Below the pieces are notes generated by a model that worked only from the letters and a program-made list of their open reading frames with translations, did no database searches and was not told the origin of the DNA. From the NCBI GenBank assembly GCA_015039465.1, contig MU130382.1, positions 1,034,740 through 1,098,739 on the forward strand: a DNA stretch of 64,000 nucleotides. The letters run 5' to 3'. Made by a program: the position numbers and the translations under genes. Below, piece by piece: positions 47,319 through 58,738 of this stretch (its first letter is position 1; every line of letters starts with the position of its first letter). The DNA comes from Phlegmacium glaucopus. Taxonomy: Eukaryota > Basidiomycota > Agaricomycetes > Agaricales > Cortinariaceae.

Positions 47319-47852
47319 TCAATGGTGCGCCTCATGGTCGTACACCGGATCCATGCTAGGCTAGATCCTTCAAGTCAGCACACATCAAAGCTCCATTAGA
47401 ACATCTCTTACAGGAATATTGCGCTCCCTATTATGTGTATTAGCTATTAATATTTGATACGAATATGAGAGACACACCATTTTGTACCTCCGGGAGCAGT
47501 GGGTGCTGTAACCTTGTTTGAACAAACAGTCATATTTGGATTAACCATCCAACTCACGAATGTATGGGTCTGGGTGCTTCATGTTTGCAAGATCAGCCTC
47601 AGCCTTCTGTAAGATTGAAGCCAGTGCTCTTGGATCATGCACGTTGCTATACAAGATCAACAAAAGCGGACATCAACTTGAGTGAGCCCCAGCTCACCGA
47701 TTTTTCTCAAATTCTGCTCTGATCTGCATGGCCTGCCCGCGCCAAATGTCGCGCCTAATGGTCCAATCTAATGCATTCGTGAGATACCGCTTGTAGAGTG
47801 ATTTCACATATAGCCTGTGGGCAGATGAGAATGTCGATGCGGCGGTGGCCAT
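47319..47852 (-). CDS. NADH:ubiquinone oxidoreductase subunit NDUFB9 (B22, LYR-motif)
   Basis: Accessory subunit of mitochondrial complex I with a Complex1_LYR fold. The start at 47852 gives MATAASTFSSAHRLYVKSLY. The LYR-type motif region (HRLYVKSLYKRYLTNALDW) is followed by WTIRRDIWRGQAMQIRAEFE. Splicing gives NVHDPRALASILQKAEADLA, HPDPYIPPTAPGGTKWERNI. The last exon is less certain: splicing at GTAAGAG to CTAG gives an ending PSMDPVYDHEAHH at 47319, while reading through gives a shorter tail ending near 47365. Five small exons. It lies 70 bp downstream of... in gene order, its stop precedes the Pah1 start on the same strand. Confidence 0.85.
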
Positions 47853-48726
47853 GGGTGTGGCCAAAGGTAGGTAGGTGCTGACGTAAGAATGGGGGCCAAT
47901 CTCAGGCAGTGTGACGTACCGTAACATCACGGTCACCCTCAAATAAGTGACCCACGGAAATTGTGCTTTCCACAATGGCTTGCAGCCCAGTCTGGGTGGT
48001 TTTATTACATCATAAGTATCAAAACAATTTAATTTGAGGTTTTAAATGTTTGTAGGAGGTATAGATGTTGCTGAGTGGCAGTAATCCCTGCCAAAAGTGC
48101 TAAATTAAAAAGCTAAAATTGAAGCTTTATAGACTCTGCAGGAAGCCATTTAAACAACAAGCTCTGGTGAGATAAAATGTTTCTTATGTATGGAACTTTA
48201 ATTCCTCTTGATTACTTTTTTTACATAATAAATTTTAGTGGAGATAGCAGTGTAATTTCCATAAAAGGAAGGTTTAAAAAATAAAGAAAAATATTTTGAT
48301 CAAGAGATATTGTCCAGATTGATGAAAAAAATGATACTTTGTTATTGGACTGAAGCACCATATTGAGTTCCTGATAGTGTCTATAGACAATTTCTGTTTT
48401 TGCTGCCATACAAAGCAGCTCTCATCCACCAATCTGACTTCCTTTCACTTCTACCTCCACCATATTGTTCTCTCATCTGTCCTAGCTATCAAATATTGTT
48501 CATTTAGTCACATAGTGTTGGTAAACAAGCCTATTCTACCTCTTAATTATACTTAGCCTTCAAGATTTAGCTCTGATCTTGATCTGATTGGACTGATATC
48601 CTGGTATTGCAGTTCTTGATATCTAAAAACATGTAAGTTTTAATTTCCTTATGTTTCTCAAGTATATTAGAGCTCTAACTGTTCAAAACTTCAATCTACA
48701 GTTACAATTCCTCACATCTTTACCTT
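47853..48726. other. AT-rich boundary between housekeeping genes and mobile DNA
   Basis: About 870 bp, AT-rich, no coding sequence supported. A splice-donor-like GTAAGT near 48631 and an acceptor CTACAG near 48701 suggest this is the 5' part of the mobile-element-type gene that follows. Confidence 0.4.
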
Positions 48727-49718
48727 TTGACCAGTCATGCCCCAAAAGGAGCTCGAGCCCAAACAGCTAACCTTGAAAATCTCCAAAAGGCAAGAGATGC
48801 TAACCTTCTAAAAAATCCTGCAGCTTCAGCCTCAGCTTCTGCTTCTGCAAACTTTGAGAGTACAGTAATTCAATATCAGCAGCAACTTGCAGATATGGAG
48901 GCTCAAATTACTTCTCTTGAAGTTGAGCTAGAAAAGTCTCATGAGCAGTGTTATAAATTCTCAGAGCTTCTGGAGAATGCTCAAAAATATATTGAGCAGT
49001 TAAGATCTGCACTTGAAGTTGAAAAAGATTGTTACAAAGATCTTTATTGCCAGTTGCAAAATGAATGTTGTGCTTGGCAGCATGCCAGTAAAGGCAAAGC
49101 TGTTCTTAAGGAAAAGGTTGCTGAGTTGGTGGAATATAAGCAGAAAATAATGAAGGAGGCCAAGGAGCTCCAAAAGCATTCTGCTCTTGATGCTCAATAT
49201 GTAGGTGTTCTCATCAGCAAATCAGGGAGATTATGATAATGGGGTATAATCAATGCAATTGATTGCAATTGGTCACCCTCGTTACGATGTGCCGGCGATA
49301 TCGTGGGTCAAATCATGACAAGATATCTGGGATCGTGATTCATCCTCGGATTGACAATTCGCCATTGCAGATCACAATCGGCTCACAACTTTGTTGTCCA
49401 TTTACCATCTGTTGTGAGCTGACATGAAATTGCCATTAGGTATAATATTTTAAATACCTTCTAAGCCATCACAACATAGGAGGTCTGTTTCAAGATCACG
49501 CTGGCTCATCAAAGAATCTCGATCTCACCGAAGAATTTTTCAGAGGTTGTGAGTGTCGAAAAGCTTGCTGTTATATTTCAACTTGCTTACAAACCAGCTT
49601 TAACAGTTAATAGCAATGGGAATTCAATATGAAGATATATACAAAATAAGGTGTATTGTAGGATATAAAACAGGCATCTTGTGTACAGGTACTCATGTTG
49701 TGTCCTATATCCCTATCA

Positions 49719-50011
49719 AGCTCGCTGGGCCTCCAGGGTTTTGTAGGACGTGGACTTGGATGGATGGGCATGCGTTCTGCCAGTCGAAAATACCTCCCTG
49801 ATGAAAGACAGTTCAGGGCTGGACTGTGAAAAATAAAAGAACAGACAAACCTGTGTTGCGTCCTTCATCCCTCTTGTGCAGCTTGCTGAGCCTCCAGGGC
49901 TTTGTAGGATGTGGACTTGGATGGGTGGGCATGCATTCCGCCAATTGGAAATACCTCCCTAATGAGAGACAGTTCAGGGTTGGACAGTGAAAAACAAAAG
50001 AACAGACAAAC
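49719..50011. repeat. Left subterminal tandem repeat (two units, ~161-bp period)
   Basis: Units start at 49719 and 49880. Both contain TGTAGGAxGTGGACTTGGAT and a shared end AACAGACAAAC, with scattered substitutions. Confidence 0.8.
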
Positions 50012-50039
50012 ATATTCCACCAATCCAAGAGTTCCTAAG

Positions 50040-51500
50040 CATGTGCTTTTGCATTTGGACCATGAGCGGCATCAAAAAAATTGATGATGAAGCAATAGCA
50101 AGTGTGAAAATTGAACCCGGTGTGGGCTGGAGTCCAGGAACTGGTGTCCCACAAGTTGAAGAGAAGCTGGATGAGAGCCATAAGCAACAACCATCTGTTT
50201 CAATAGGAAGTAGGATACCTGGATGACAGCATATGCAATCGAGCGAGATGAAACCTTACCATTCATCTGCAGTGAGGAGGTGACATCCTTTTGAATCGCT
50301 TTCTTCAATTTCATGAACTTGCGTGATCGCGGCGCTGGTGCATCATTCTCCACATCAGAGAGCTTAATGCTGCCATCCTTGGCAGAGGTGGGCGATGTAA
50401 ATATATGCTTATAGACCTGATTTGAATTAGTAATGTGTAGAAAGTGAAAATGAGTGCCCGACCTTCACCAACAGAGAGCTCTGGAGGAATCCCAGCTCAT
50501 AGTCATTGGTCGTCCCCTTGAATCCTTTGTAGAGCACGGATGAAGAAACTGGTTGTGATGTTGTAGCCTGGTTCACAGGCACGAAGTTTTGCACGGACAC
50601 TAGAATTAATCGGAGTGAGAGTAATTATACGAGGGTAGCAGCACAAGAAACATACCTTTCATTCTTCCATTCAAATTCTATTGGGTACAGAAGGAGCCCA
50701 CATAGGTCATGTTGGATACCTCGATTCACTCAATCCTCAGGGTTGAGAAGTGGTTGCAGGGCTGGTTCCAGCCTGTTGAGCCAAGTCACAAGTTGTCCAT
50801 GGATAGCGAGGAGATCATCGCCTCGTGCGTCACTGGCTCCCTTCTCCAACTAAAGGCAAAAGAATAGTGCGACTGATGACATGATAAAGCAATTGGCACA
50901 TACCAGTTTGAAGTAATCAAGCAGTGCCTCAGGAGGTTCTTCTTGCATCTTCTTTTTGAGGTTGGGGATGAGGCGGAAGAGTACCCCGCGTGACACATAG
51001 GCACATGCTTGGCTGTGTTTATGATTTTGTGACTAGTCAAAAACATTAAATGAAGCAGATCAAACCTTTTCTTGATGTTGTCAATTGTGTCCTTGTCAAG
51101 ATCAATGAAGTCTTCAAGATCCAACTCATCAGCCAGACCATGGGCCCTTAGATCATGGCAGTCTGCCTCCTCAAGAATGGTCCTGATGTTGCTAAACAAC
51201 AAGACCATCTTTGGTATGCCCCTGCCGATCTTTGTAGTGGTTACCGCACCGCTGCTGATAAGTTAAAAGTTCAGGTGAGTAGGGCTACAAGTCCGCTGAA
51301 AATATATTGTACTCTCACCCCGATTTCCTCTTCTTTCCTGCCACAGGCTCATCCCCAGAGTCGACTTGCGCTTTGAGGCTTAGGTACAGCCTTTTGAAGC
51401 ATTGTTGCTCGGTGTCTTGATCACCTACAGGACTGTTTGCCAATTGAGAGGGGCTAAATAGCCCAGGAGAGGAGCTATGTGCAGAGGAGGAAGTTGGCAT
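50040..51500 (-). pseudogene. DUF6698-like multicopy Agaricomycete gene (decayed)
   Basis: Start at 51500 (MPTSSSAHSSSPGLFSPSQL). Spliced frames give KMVLLFSNIRTILEEADCHD, LADELDLEDFIDLDKDTIDN, ACAYVSRGVLFRLIPNLKKK, KGASDARGDDLLAIHGQLVT, then RGIQHDLCGLLLYPIEFEW, YKHIFTSPTSAKDGSIKLSD and SSLQMNGKVSSRSIAYAVIQ. A remnant of ELLDWWNMFV lies near 50025. I recall this order from an abundant mushroom family that I believe carries the name DUF6698; the name is from memory. An in-frame TGA (complement 50732-50730) breaks the frame, and the segment after AYAVIQ is mostly lost. Function is unknown. It points away from the Plavaka transposase, with about 280 bp between the starts. Confidence 0.7.
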
Positions 51501-51781
51501 GGTGGTTTGGGTACAATAGGAGGATTGGAAAGGTACGAGTTTGGTCCATTTTATAGGCCAAACAATAATTTGATTTTACAGGTCATGCACCCTCATTCTG
51601 AGAGCCGTATCCGTATAGATCCTATGTAGAATGATAGGGATAGGGGTTTATTCAATTTTAGAATGATAAGATTTCCCCAATTCTTTCAATGTGAACTCTG
51701 CGTTTTCTTGAAGTGCACCCCATGTTTTCGGCTCGCATTCAGGGCCTCCTTGGTGCCCTGCTTCTCTTTTTAGCTCTGGCT

Positions 51782-54700
51782 ATGTTTACCTGCAAACAGT
51801 GTCCTGATAATTTCACAATGGATTCATCACGAGGCTTATTGTTACACCAAAAGAAATGTCTGGCATACATGCGCCACACCCAAGATATCTTCACCACCCG
51901 GAAAACCCTTGGTTCTCAAAAGTTGAAGCAGAGGACCACCCTCATGGCTTGAAAACTTTGACTCCAGGATGGTGATGATCCTGGTGGAAATGCAGTACAT
52001 TGCAGCTGTTATCTTGCATTTTAATTAAGTGAAGTTGACTAGTTATTACCAGCTTCCTGGTGCTAGCACGAGTATACAATTTTTTGGGGGTCTTGCCCCC
52101 GACTCTGGGGTGCCGGGCAACTACAGTGACAAAGCTGCACCACCCACTGCCGACTTCATGCATGCAGAACCACCCTGGCCACTGAGTCCCCCTCCTCCTC
52201 CTCCTCCTCCTCCTCGCCTTACACAAAGTGGGTGACCACAGCAAAATTATCAAGTCCCTCGTCGCTATGTGGACCTTCTACCTGAGGCAGTACCTATTCA
52301 ACATGGGGAGCAACTGCCGCAGGTGCTACTGTTAGGGGATAACCCTGAGGTATATACCATCTTCACTGTTGATATTTTATCCTTATTTCGACTTGATTAC
52401 ATACTTATTTGCCACTGTTTGGCTACCACCCTATTTCGAGTAGTAGTCAGTAATTACTGACCTTATCTCATTATTAACTGGAATTCCCTACTTTGCTAGC
52501 TTGCTGCTGCTATTATCTAGTCTTTATAGACTGTTTACTCTCTTTAGAGTCCCCTTCTCCTCTTATATGTAGGTTGCCCTAACAGCTACCCCGTGTTCGA
52601 CTGTATATGCGGGATCGGCTTTGCACAGCTGCAAATGCTTTTGGCATGTGGTGTGAATATCTTTATTGACCATCCTATGATCCTGAATCTGCTGTACCCA
52701 CTGAAGATCTCAGGATTGCACATTCCACCACAATTGGCTCAGAAAGTGAGGACAGCAACTCTGAGGATTCAGACGAGCCAGAACTCTCTGTCCATGCAAA
52801 CAAGACTACCGAGCTTATTATGGAGTGGGCAAATACTGGCAGTCCAACGAAATCAAATGCTGAAGTCAACCGCCTTGTTCACAAGTACATTCGCCATCCT
52901 GATTTCAAGCCTGCAGACCTTCAAAGCTTTGATGCAAGTTAAGAAAATCGCTGCATTGACGCCTTGGACAACAGCAAGGAATCACCTTTGCCAGACTCCT
53001 TTCAGAAAACCACTGTCAACATTGAGGTACCTATGGGCATTAAAGATGCCCCTCCTCACATTTTTTTGGTCCCAGGCCTTTACTACCGCCAACTAACAGC
53101 ATCCATTCGCGCTGCATTCAGCTCTCCCATCGCTGCCCATTTCCATTACTCACCTTTCAAGCAGTTCCGCACGTCCCCTATCACTGGCGAGCCTGAACAA
53201 ATTTTTTCCGAGGTCTATGACTCGGATGCCTTTATTGAGGAGCATGACAAAATTCAGCGCAGTGCTCCTACTGATGATCCTGACTGCAAACTTGAGAAAG
53301 TAGTGGCGGCAATTATGTTCTGGTCTGACTCGACGCATCTGGCAAACTTTGGAACCGCCAAGCTTTGGCCGGTATACATGCTCTTTGGAAACCTTTCAAA
53401 ATACATATGAGGACAGCCGCACTCGGGTGCATGTCAACATGTTGCATATATATTTTATCTCTACCAGATATCATTGACAATGTCATGAAAGGTGTCCATG
53501 CCAGCTGGAAGACGCAGAAGCGGAATATCATCACCCATTGTCGACGAGAGCTCATGCACACCATCTGGAAGTTCCTTCTCGACGAGGATTTTTTGCATGC
53601 ATATAAATATGGGATGGTCATCAAATGTGCCGATGGTGTGGAACATCATGTATATCCACGAATTTTTACCTATTCTGCAGATTATCCTGAGAAGTAAGTT
53701 CTTTCTTGCTCATTAAAACCACTGCCTTCTGAACAGCATTAGGGTTCTGCTTGCGACGATCCATGATCAAGGCCTTTGCCCATGTCCACGTTGCCTCATG
53801 CCAAAGGCTCTATTTGACCGCATGGGCTTGAAGCCTGACATGGCATTCCACCTCAATCATGTTCAAACATTTCTCTCTGGCTTGGTTGCAAGCGCACGTA
53901 ATGCAATTTACAAGCATGCTCGCTCAATTGGAGGTTCTGTTATTGACAGAATCTTGAAACTGACATCTTCTGTTCCGACAATGGTGTGTTGTATCTTGCA
54001 TGACCTTGTATATGCACTGAAACATTTGGGAAGAATGCCTTTGTTGACAGACTAGGTGATGATTTCGACCTGTCAAGGATGCTTGTCGTCGATCTCATGC
54101 ACAAATTTGAACTTGGTGTATGGAAGTTGTTCTTCACCCACTTAATCTGTATTTTGTATGCGGCAGCACCAGATGGCAGCTTGGTTGAGGTGTTAAATGA
54201 AAGGTGAGTTGTTTCAAATTTATGGTTCCAAATCTGCATTCTTACCCACCCTTCATTCAAGATACTGCCAGATGCCAACCTTTGGCTTGAGTACAATTTG
54301 CAAGTTTTCTAATAATGCATCAGAGATGAAAAAATTGGCTGCACGGGATTTTGAAGATCTACTTCAGGTGAGATGACAGCTTATTTAAATGTTCCCCAGA
54401 TTTTCTCAACAAGGTTATCAAAAGTGTGCTGTGCCTGTCTTTGAGGGCCTTTTACCTGAACCACACAACACTCGCCTCATGAAACTTTGCATCGAATGGC
54501 AGAATGGCATTCTTTTGCAAAACTTCATTTACACACTGAGTCAACTCTCTCATACCTGGAAACACTCACCAGAGAGCTGGGTCAGCTGATGCGGCAATTC
54601 CGGGATGAAACATGCTCTCATTTTGAAACTTTTGAACTGCCACGGGAGGCTGAAGCTCGCAACCGCCAACAGCAGTCCAAAGCTCAGGGGAAGCAGCCAG

Positions 54701-56232
54701 AAGCTGGAAGCGGTGGGAGGAAACTCAAGTTGTTGAATCTCTTCATTTATAAATGGCATTCTTTAGGTGACTATGTTCAAACAATTTGTCTCTTCGGTGG
54801 AACAGATGGATTTTCGACACAGCTGGTGCGCTCAAAAACTTGTCCATCTCACCAATAATATAACAAATTATCTAGGGTGAGCTTGCACACCGACTTGTCA
54901 AACGGCTTTATGGACAAACCAATAAACGGGAAGCTGTTGGTCAAATCGCTAAGAGGTGGCGACGGCTTGATAAAGCACAAAGAGCATACCAGTGCCGCCT
55001 TCACCGGGAACACAAGCTAGGCTTTACCATCTCTCCAGCACCAGCCAAAAACAAAGGTACAATAGGCTTCCAGGAGGATGGTGATCCTGAACTTTGGTAC
55101 CATATATCTGGTTCGAAGAATAAGACTGTCAATGTGTCAGTTCTTGTTTGAAAGAATGCTGAGGACCCTGCATATAAGGTGTGATTTATCAGATTGTCGT
55201 GGGCATGATGAGCTCACTTGGTGTACCAGAAATTTATCCCAAAGCTCCAAGACCACCTACTTGACCGTCTCATTGACCGATCCTTTGATGGAGACACCCA
55301 TGAGGAATTTTCTGATGTGGACAGGAATAGTGTTTGTATTGTTGGCAACAAGATTTATACCATCAAGACTTGTCAGCTGTATTATACCACATATGATCTT
55401 CAACGCAAATATGACACTGTCAACCCAACTTCCCATCCTGATGTCATGGTGCGATCTCCCAAGGCCGGCACAGATGCCAGTCCTTACTGGTACGCTCGGG
55501 TACTTAGCATGTATTACGCAAATGTTTGGACAACCAATCCAGCTGTAAAAGATGGCGACATTGTACAATGAATGGATTTCCTGTTTGTCCGATGGTTTGG
55601 AGGAGAACCAGACTACAGGTATGGCTTTTGTCAAGCATGCCTACCAAAAGTCGGCTTCATGGAGTCTTCTGATGACTATGCATTTGGATTCCTTGATCCG
55701 AGGCATGTTGTCCATGGGTGTCACTTGATACCTGCGTTCCAAGGTGGGCGTACATCCAAACTATTGCCAATGGGGAACAGTGCTGCTCGGATGCTGGAAG
55801 GAGCTATGGTTGATGACTGGGCAAACTTTTATGTGAACGTGTATGGTTTTGTGAACTTTTTCGAAGTTGGAAGTACTCACCTTTTTTGCTTTCAGGTTTG
55901 CTGATTGTGACTTGCTGATGCAGCATTTTGGGGGAGGTGTGGGGCACGTCAACAACACTGTGGAACCATCTGTTGACTTGTTGTCAGACATGGATGTCGA
56001 CAGTGAGGAAGAGGCTGCAGTGGGTCCCACGAGCGCCTTGGATTCCGATCTTTCACAAGACAACACAGCGATGAGGGCTGAAATTGACCCTGAAGAGATG
56101 GACGAGGAGATGGCGGAGGCTGAATGCAATGAGGACCCCAACAAGGATGAGGAGCTGGATGAATATGATGAGCTGGCAGATGATGAAGAAGCTCAGGGAG
56201 CTTCTGATGACAATGGCTATGCTTCTCTGTAG
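51782..56232 (+). pseudogene. Plavaka-type (CACTA/EnSpm superfamily) transposase, decayed
   Basis: DNA transposase related to CACTA TnpD. A C2H2-like N-terminus (MFTCKQCPDNFTMDSSRGLL) is followed by VPRRYVDLLPEAVP, a Pro-rich stretch from a CTC repeat (52190-52213), MEWANTGSPTKSNAEVNRLV, FWSDSTHLANFGTAKLWPVY, FGNLSKYIR, CRRELMHTIWKFLLDEDFLH, PRIFTYSADYPEK, LCPCPRCLMPK, LVVDLMHKFELGVWK, VPVFEGLLPEPHNTR and, near the end, LFVRWFGGEPDYRYGF and GFLDPRHVVHGCHLIPAF. These are the usual Plavaka landmarks in order. In-frame stops at 52940-52942 (TAA) and 55569-55571 (TGA) show it cannot make a full protein. Several short GT-AG introns remain readable. The C-terminal exon ends in an acidic region at 56232. 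Confidence 0.85.
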
Positions 56233-56343
56233 TACGACTCAGACCACCACTCACCAAATTGAACGGTTATGAGTTTGAAATTTATTGAACAATTTGTTAT
56301 CTAACTGGTATGGCTAATGTAAGGGGATCGCTCTCTGACAAGT

Positions 56344-56707
56344 GGGTATCCTATTCATAAAATTTTGGGGCCCCATCACAAGCTGCTGAACTTCACAAAC
56401 AATGTGAGATGGAAGTTGTGATCCTTCTATGAGAATCCACCAGGATCTTAGCAGGGTACACTCAGTGTCCAGTCTCGATATTTCATTAGACACTCAAAAA
56501 GATATTGTGGACATATCCTAGCCTGGGTACCCTGCTCCTAAAATTTTGGGACCCCCTCGCAAGCTGGTGGACTTTGCAAACAATCTGGGATGGAAATTGT
56601 GAGCCTCCTACAAGATTCTGTCAGGATCTTAATAGGGTATACTCAGTGTCCAATCTCGCTGTTTGCTTAGACTCTCAAAAAAACATCGACGACATATCAC
56701 AACCTGC
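56344..56707. repeat. Right subterminal tandem repeat (two units, ~181-bp period)
   Basis: Units start at 56344 and 56525. Both contain AAAATTTTGGG, CAAACAAT, TCAGGATCTTA-type and ACTCAGTGTCCA blocks. Divergence is roughly one substitution in five bases by eye. Confidence 0.8.
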
Positions 56708-57566
56708 AATCATGTTGCAAATGACGGGAAACTGATTACAACCCATCAGAACCGCCAACAATCAACAGCAATATGTGTGACAGGCTGTGACTGATTCAAC
56801 ATTATCTCACATTTTCCACGATTTGCTGATGCTAAAGTCAGACAATGAACATTTGCAGAAAGAGCTCTCAAGCAATTCAGAACACTATGCAAAAGAGCTT
56901 GCATATACTTGTGAAAAGCTGAAATCATCACAAAGTGCATTGAAAGGCTCTAAGTCAGAGGTATACAATCTAAAGTGAAAATGTGCAAGGGCTACAGCAG
57001 TCAAGGAAAATGCTGTTCAGAAAGCTAGGTCTCAGGTTTTACTGGAAAAATCTACCCTCTATCTTTTGAAGAAGGGGGTATATTCAGAACAGACTCAGAA
57101 TCTTGTCTGCATTCTTGTTCAAGCTGGTGTCTCAGCTAAAAATATCATGGGTGTCATTAAGGCTGTTTTAGGTATTGCAGGAATAACTACAGTTGGAAAC
57201 ATCAGTCCTTATACTGTAGCTCAAATTACCTGGGAGGGGTATATTGCAGCATGTATACAATTAGGCTTTGAGCTTGATAAAACAGAAGGTAAAATCCTCT
57301 TGCTATAATGCAAATAGTTTATAAACTATGTGATAGCTGTTACATTTGGCTCAGATGGAACAGGCTATAAAAACTTAAATTACAACTCTCGCTATGCTTA
57401 CTATAAGGTTAGGGATGCTGATGGTGAACAAGCACAGGTCACACACTTTCTAGGGTTTCAGAGATCCTTAGATGGAAGCAGTGAGCAAGCTATGAGGGAC
57501 TGGGATGATCAATTGCAGAAAATATTTGATATTTACAATGATAGTCCACTTGCCAAAGAACAAAGT

Positions 57567-57939
57567 GTTATGAACTTTACATGCACAGTACACATTCTTT
57601 TCATTTCCTTTTCTTTATCACACATGCAACATACATGTTACTTTCATTGTTTCACTAACACATGTTTACCTTTTTATTTTCATACATGCATTCCACATGT
57701 GTTCTACACATGTCTACCTCATGCCTTTAATTTACTCTTTCTGTCTATACCTTGTACCATAATCTGTACCTAGTCTTTAATAGACATTCTTATACTCTTA
57801 TTCTCTCTCAAAGACAACCGCTTCTTCAGACCTTTACAAGTCTGCAAAGCGCAAGTCCTCAGATTGAACTTGAACTCCGACATAGTAACAACTGTTAATG
57901 ATCAGTGTACCTGAATTGTTTGAAGTTGTAACACAAAGT
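57567..57939. mobile_element. 366-bp MITE-like insertion with 7-bp target duplication
   Basis: The direct repeat ACAAAGT occurs at 57560-57566 and 57933-57939. The insert (57567-57932) starts GTTATGAACTT and its reverse complement starts GTTACAACTT, i.e. short imperfect terminal inverted repeats. Internally it is rich in ACATGT-type palindromes. Removing insert plus one repeat copy joins SPLAKEQ to SSFTSLINVYSKLAGM in frame. No coding capacity. Confidence 0.7.
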
Positions 57940-58437
57940 AGCTTCACAAGTCTTATAAATGTCTATTCAAAGCTTGCAGGAATGCATGCAGATCACTGTG
58001 CTAAAGAAAAAAAAGATTATGAGTTGATGGGGAAGAAGAAAACAGGTACTTGGTAAAAGGAGGATTATTGATGATACAAATGAAGAGCTTATGCCTTTTT
58101 TTCTTTCTGCACACAAAGAAATGGTGGAAAAAGCTGGTGGAGAGGCTTATTAGAACAACCCTGATGAATCTGCACAAAAAGAGCACAAAGCAGCAATGTT
58201 GGAAAAGCTTACAACAGATCTTGGTCAAGATGCATTTGAAAAACTATCTGATAAGGAGAAAGCTCTTTTCAAGCTATTTGTCTGGGTTAGATGTGGGTGT
58301 CATAAGGATCTAAATACTGTACTTGGAGGTTATATTGCTCTGAGAAAATTTTGGGTTGAGCATAGGCTGGAGCCACCTGTCTTACTTCCAAACAAATTCA
58401 ATGAAGCCATAATTCAGGAGGCTGCTAAAGAAGACAA

Positions 58438-58738
58438 GGTACTTAAAAGATGGAGGGTGTTTCTGCCAAACCCATTGCGTAACCAAACAAAAGAAACCTG
58501 GACCACTACCCCACCATGTCAAGCAACACCCATACAAACAGTGTTTCCATGCTGGGCTGACTGAGGGTGGGTGCGTTTTAGATGTACCTCAGCAGTGCAG
58601 TGTGGGGTTGCAGGGGAGGGAGACAGGCACTAGGGGCCTCAGTAGTTTAGTTTGTTAAATAAGCTTGTAAAGTCTACATGGAACCAAAGTTTCAAAGACC
58701 TAAATTGACAAAAAAGAAAAAAAGAAAAAAAAAGACAA
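58438..58738 (+). mobile_element. 294-bp A-tailed (SINE-like) insertion with 7-bp target duplication
   Basis: The direct repeat AAGACAA lies at 58431-58437 and 58732-58738. The insert ends in an A-rich tail (58709-58731). Excision with one repeat copy restores the interrupted frame (KEDK to NNSEAAQQAV). I see no clear tRNA-type A/B boxes, so the class is uncertain; a processed retro-insert of another kind is possible. Confidence 0.6.

Larger units (their letters stand above)
49203..56776. mobile_element. 7.6-kb composite insertion: Plavaka-type transposase plus divergent DUF6698-like gene
   Basis: The insertion is flanked by the 8-bp direct repeat CAATATGT at 49195-49202 and 56769-56776 (the second copy is counted inside these coordinates). 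The interrupted coiled-coil frame is in the same phase at both copies, so the insert's edges are precise. Inside, from left to right: a diverged tandem repeat (49719-50011), a minus-strand DUF6698-like pseudogene, a plus-strand Plavaka/CACTA-type transposase pseudogene, and another diverged tandem repeat (56344-56707). Terminal inverted repeats are not evident; the two ends share only a weak GGxGTTCT-like match. Confidence 0.65.

Noticed and set aside
57567..57932. The 366-bp segment as a long spliceosomal intron
   Set aside because: The frame is restored only when cutting at the ACAAAGT repeats, which do not give GT-AG ends; other introns here are about 45-65 nt.
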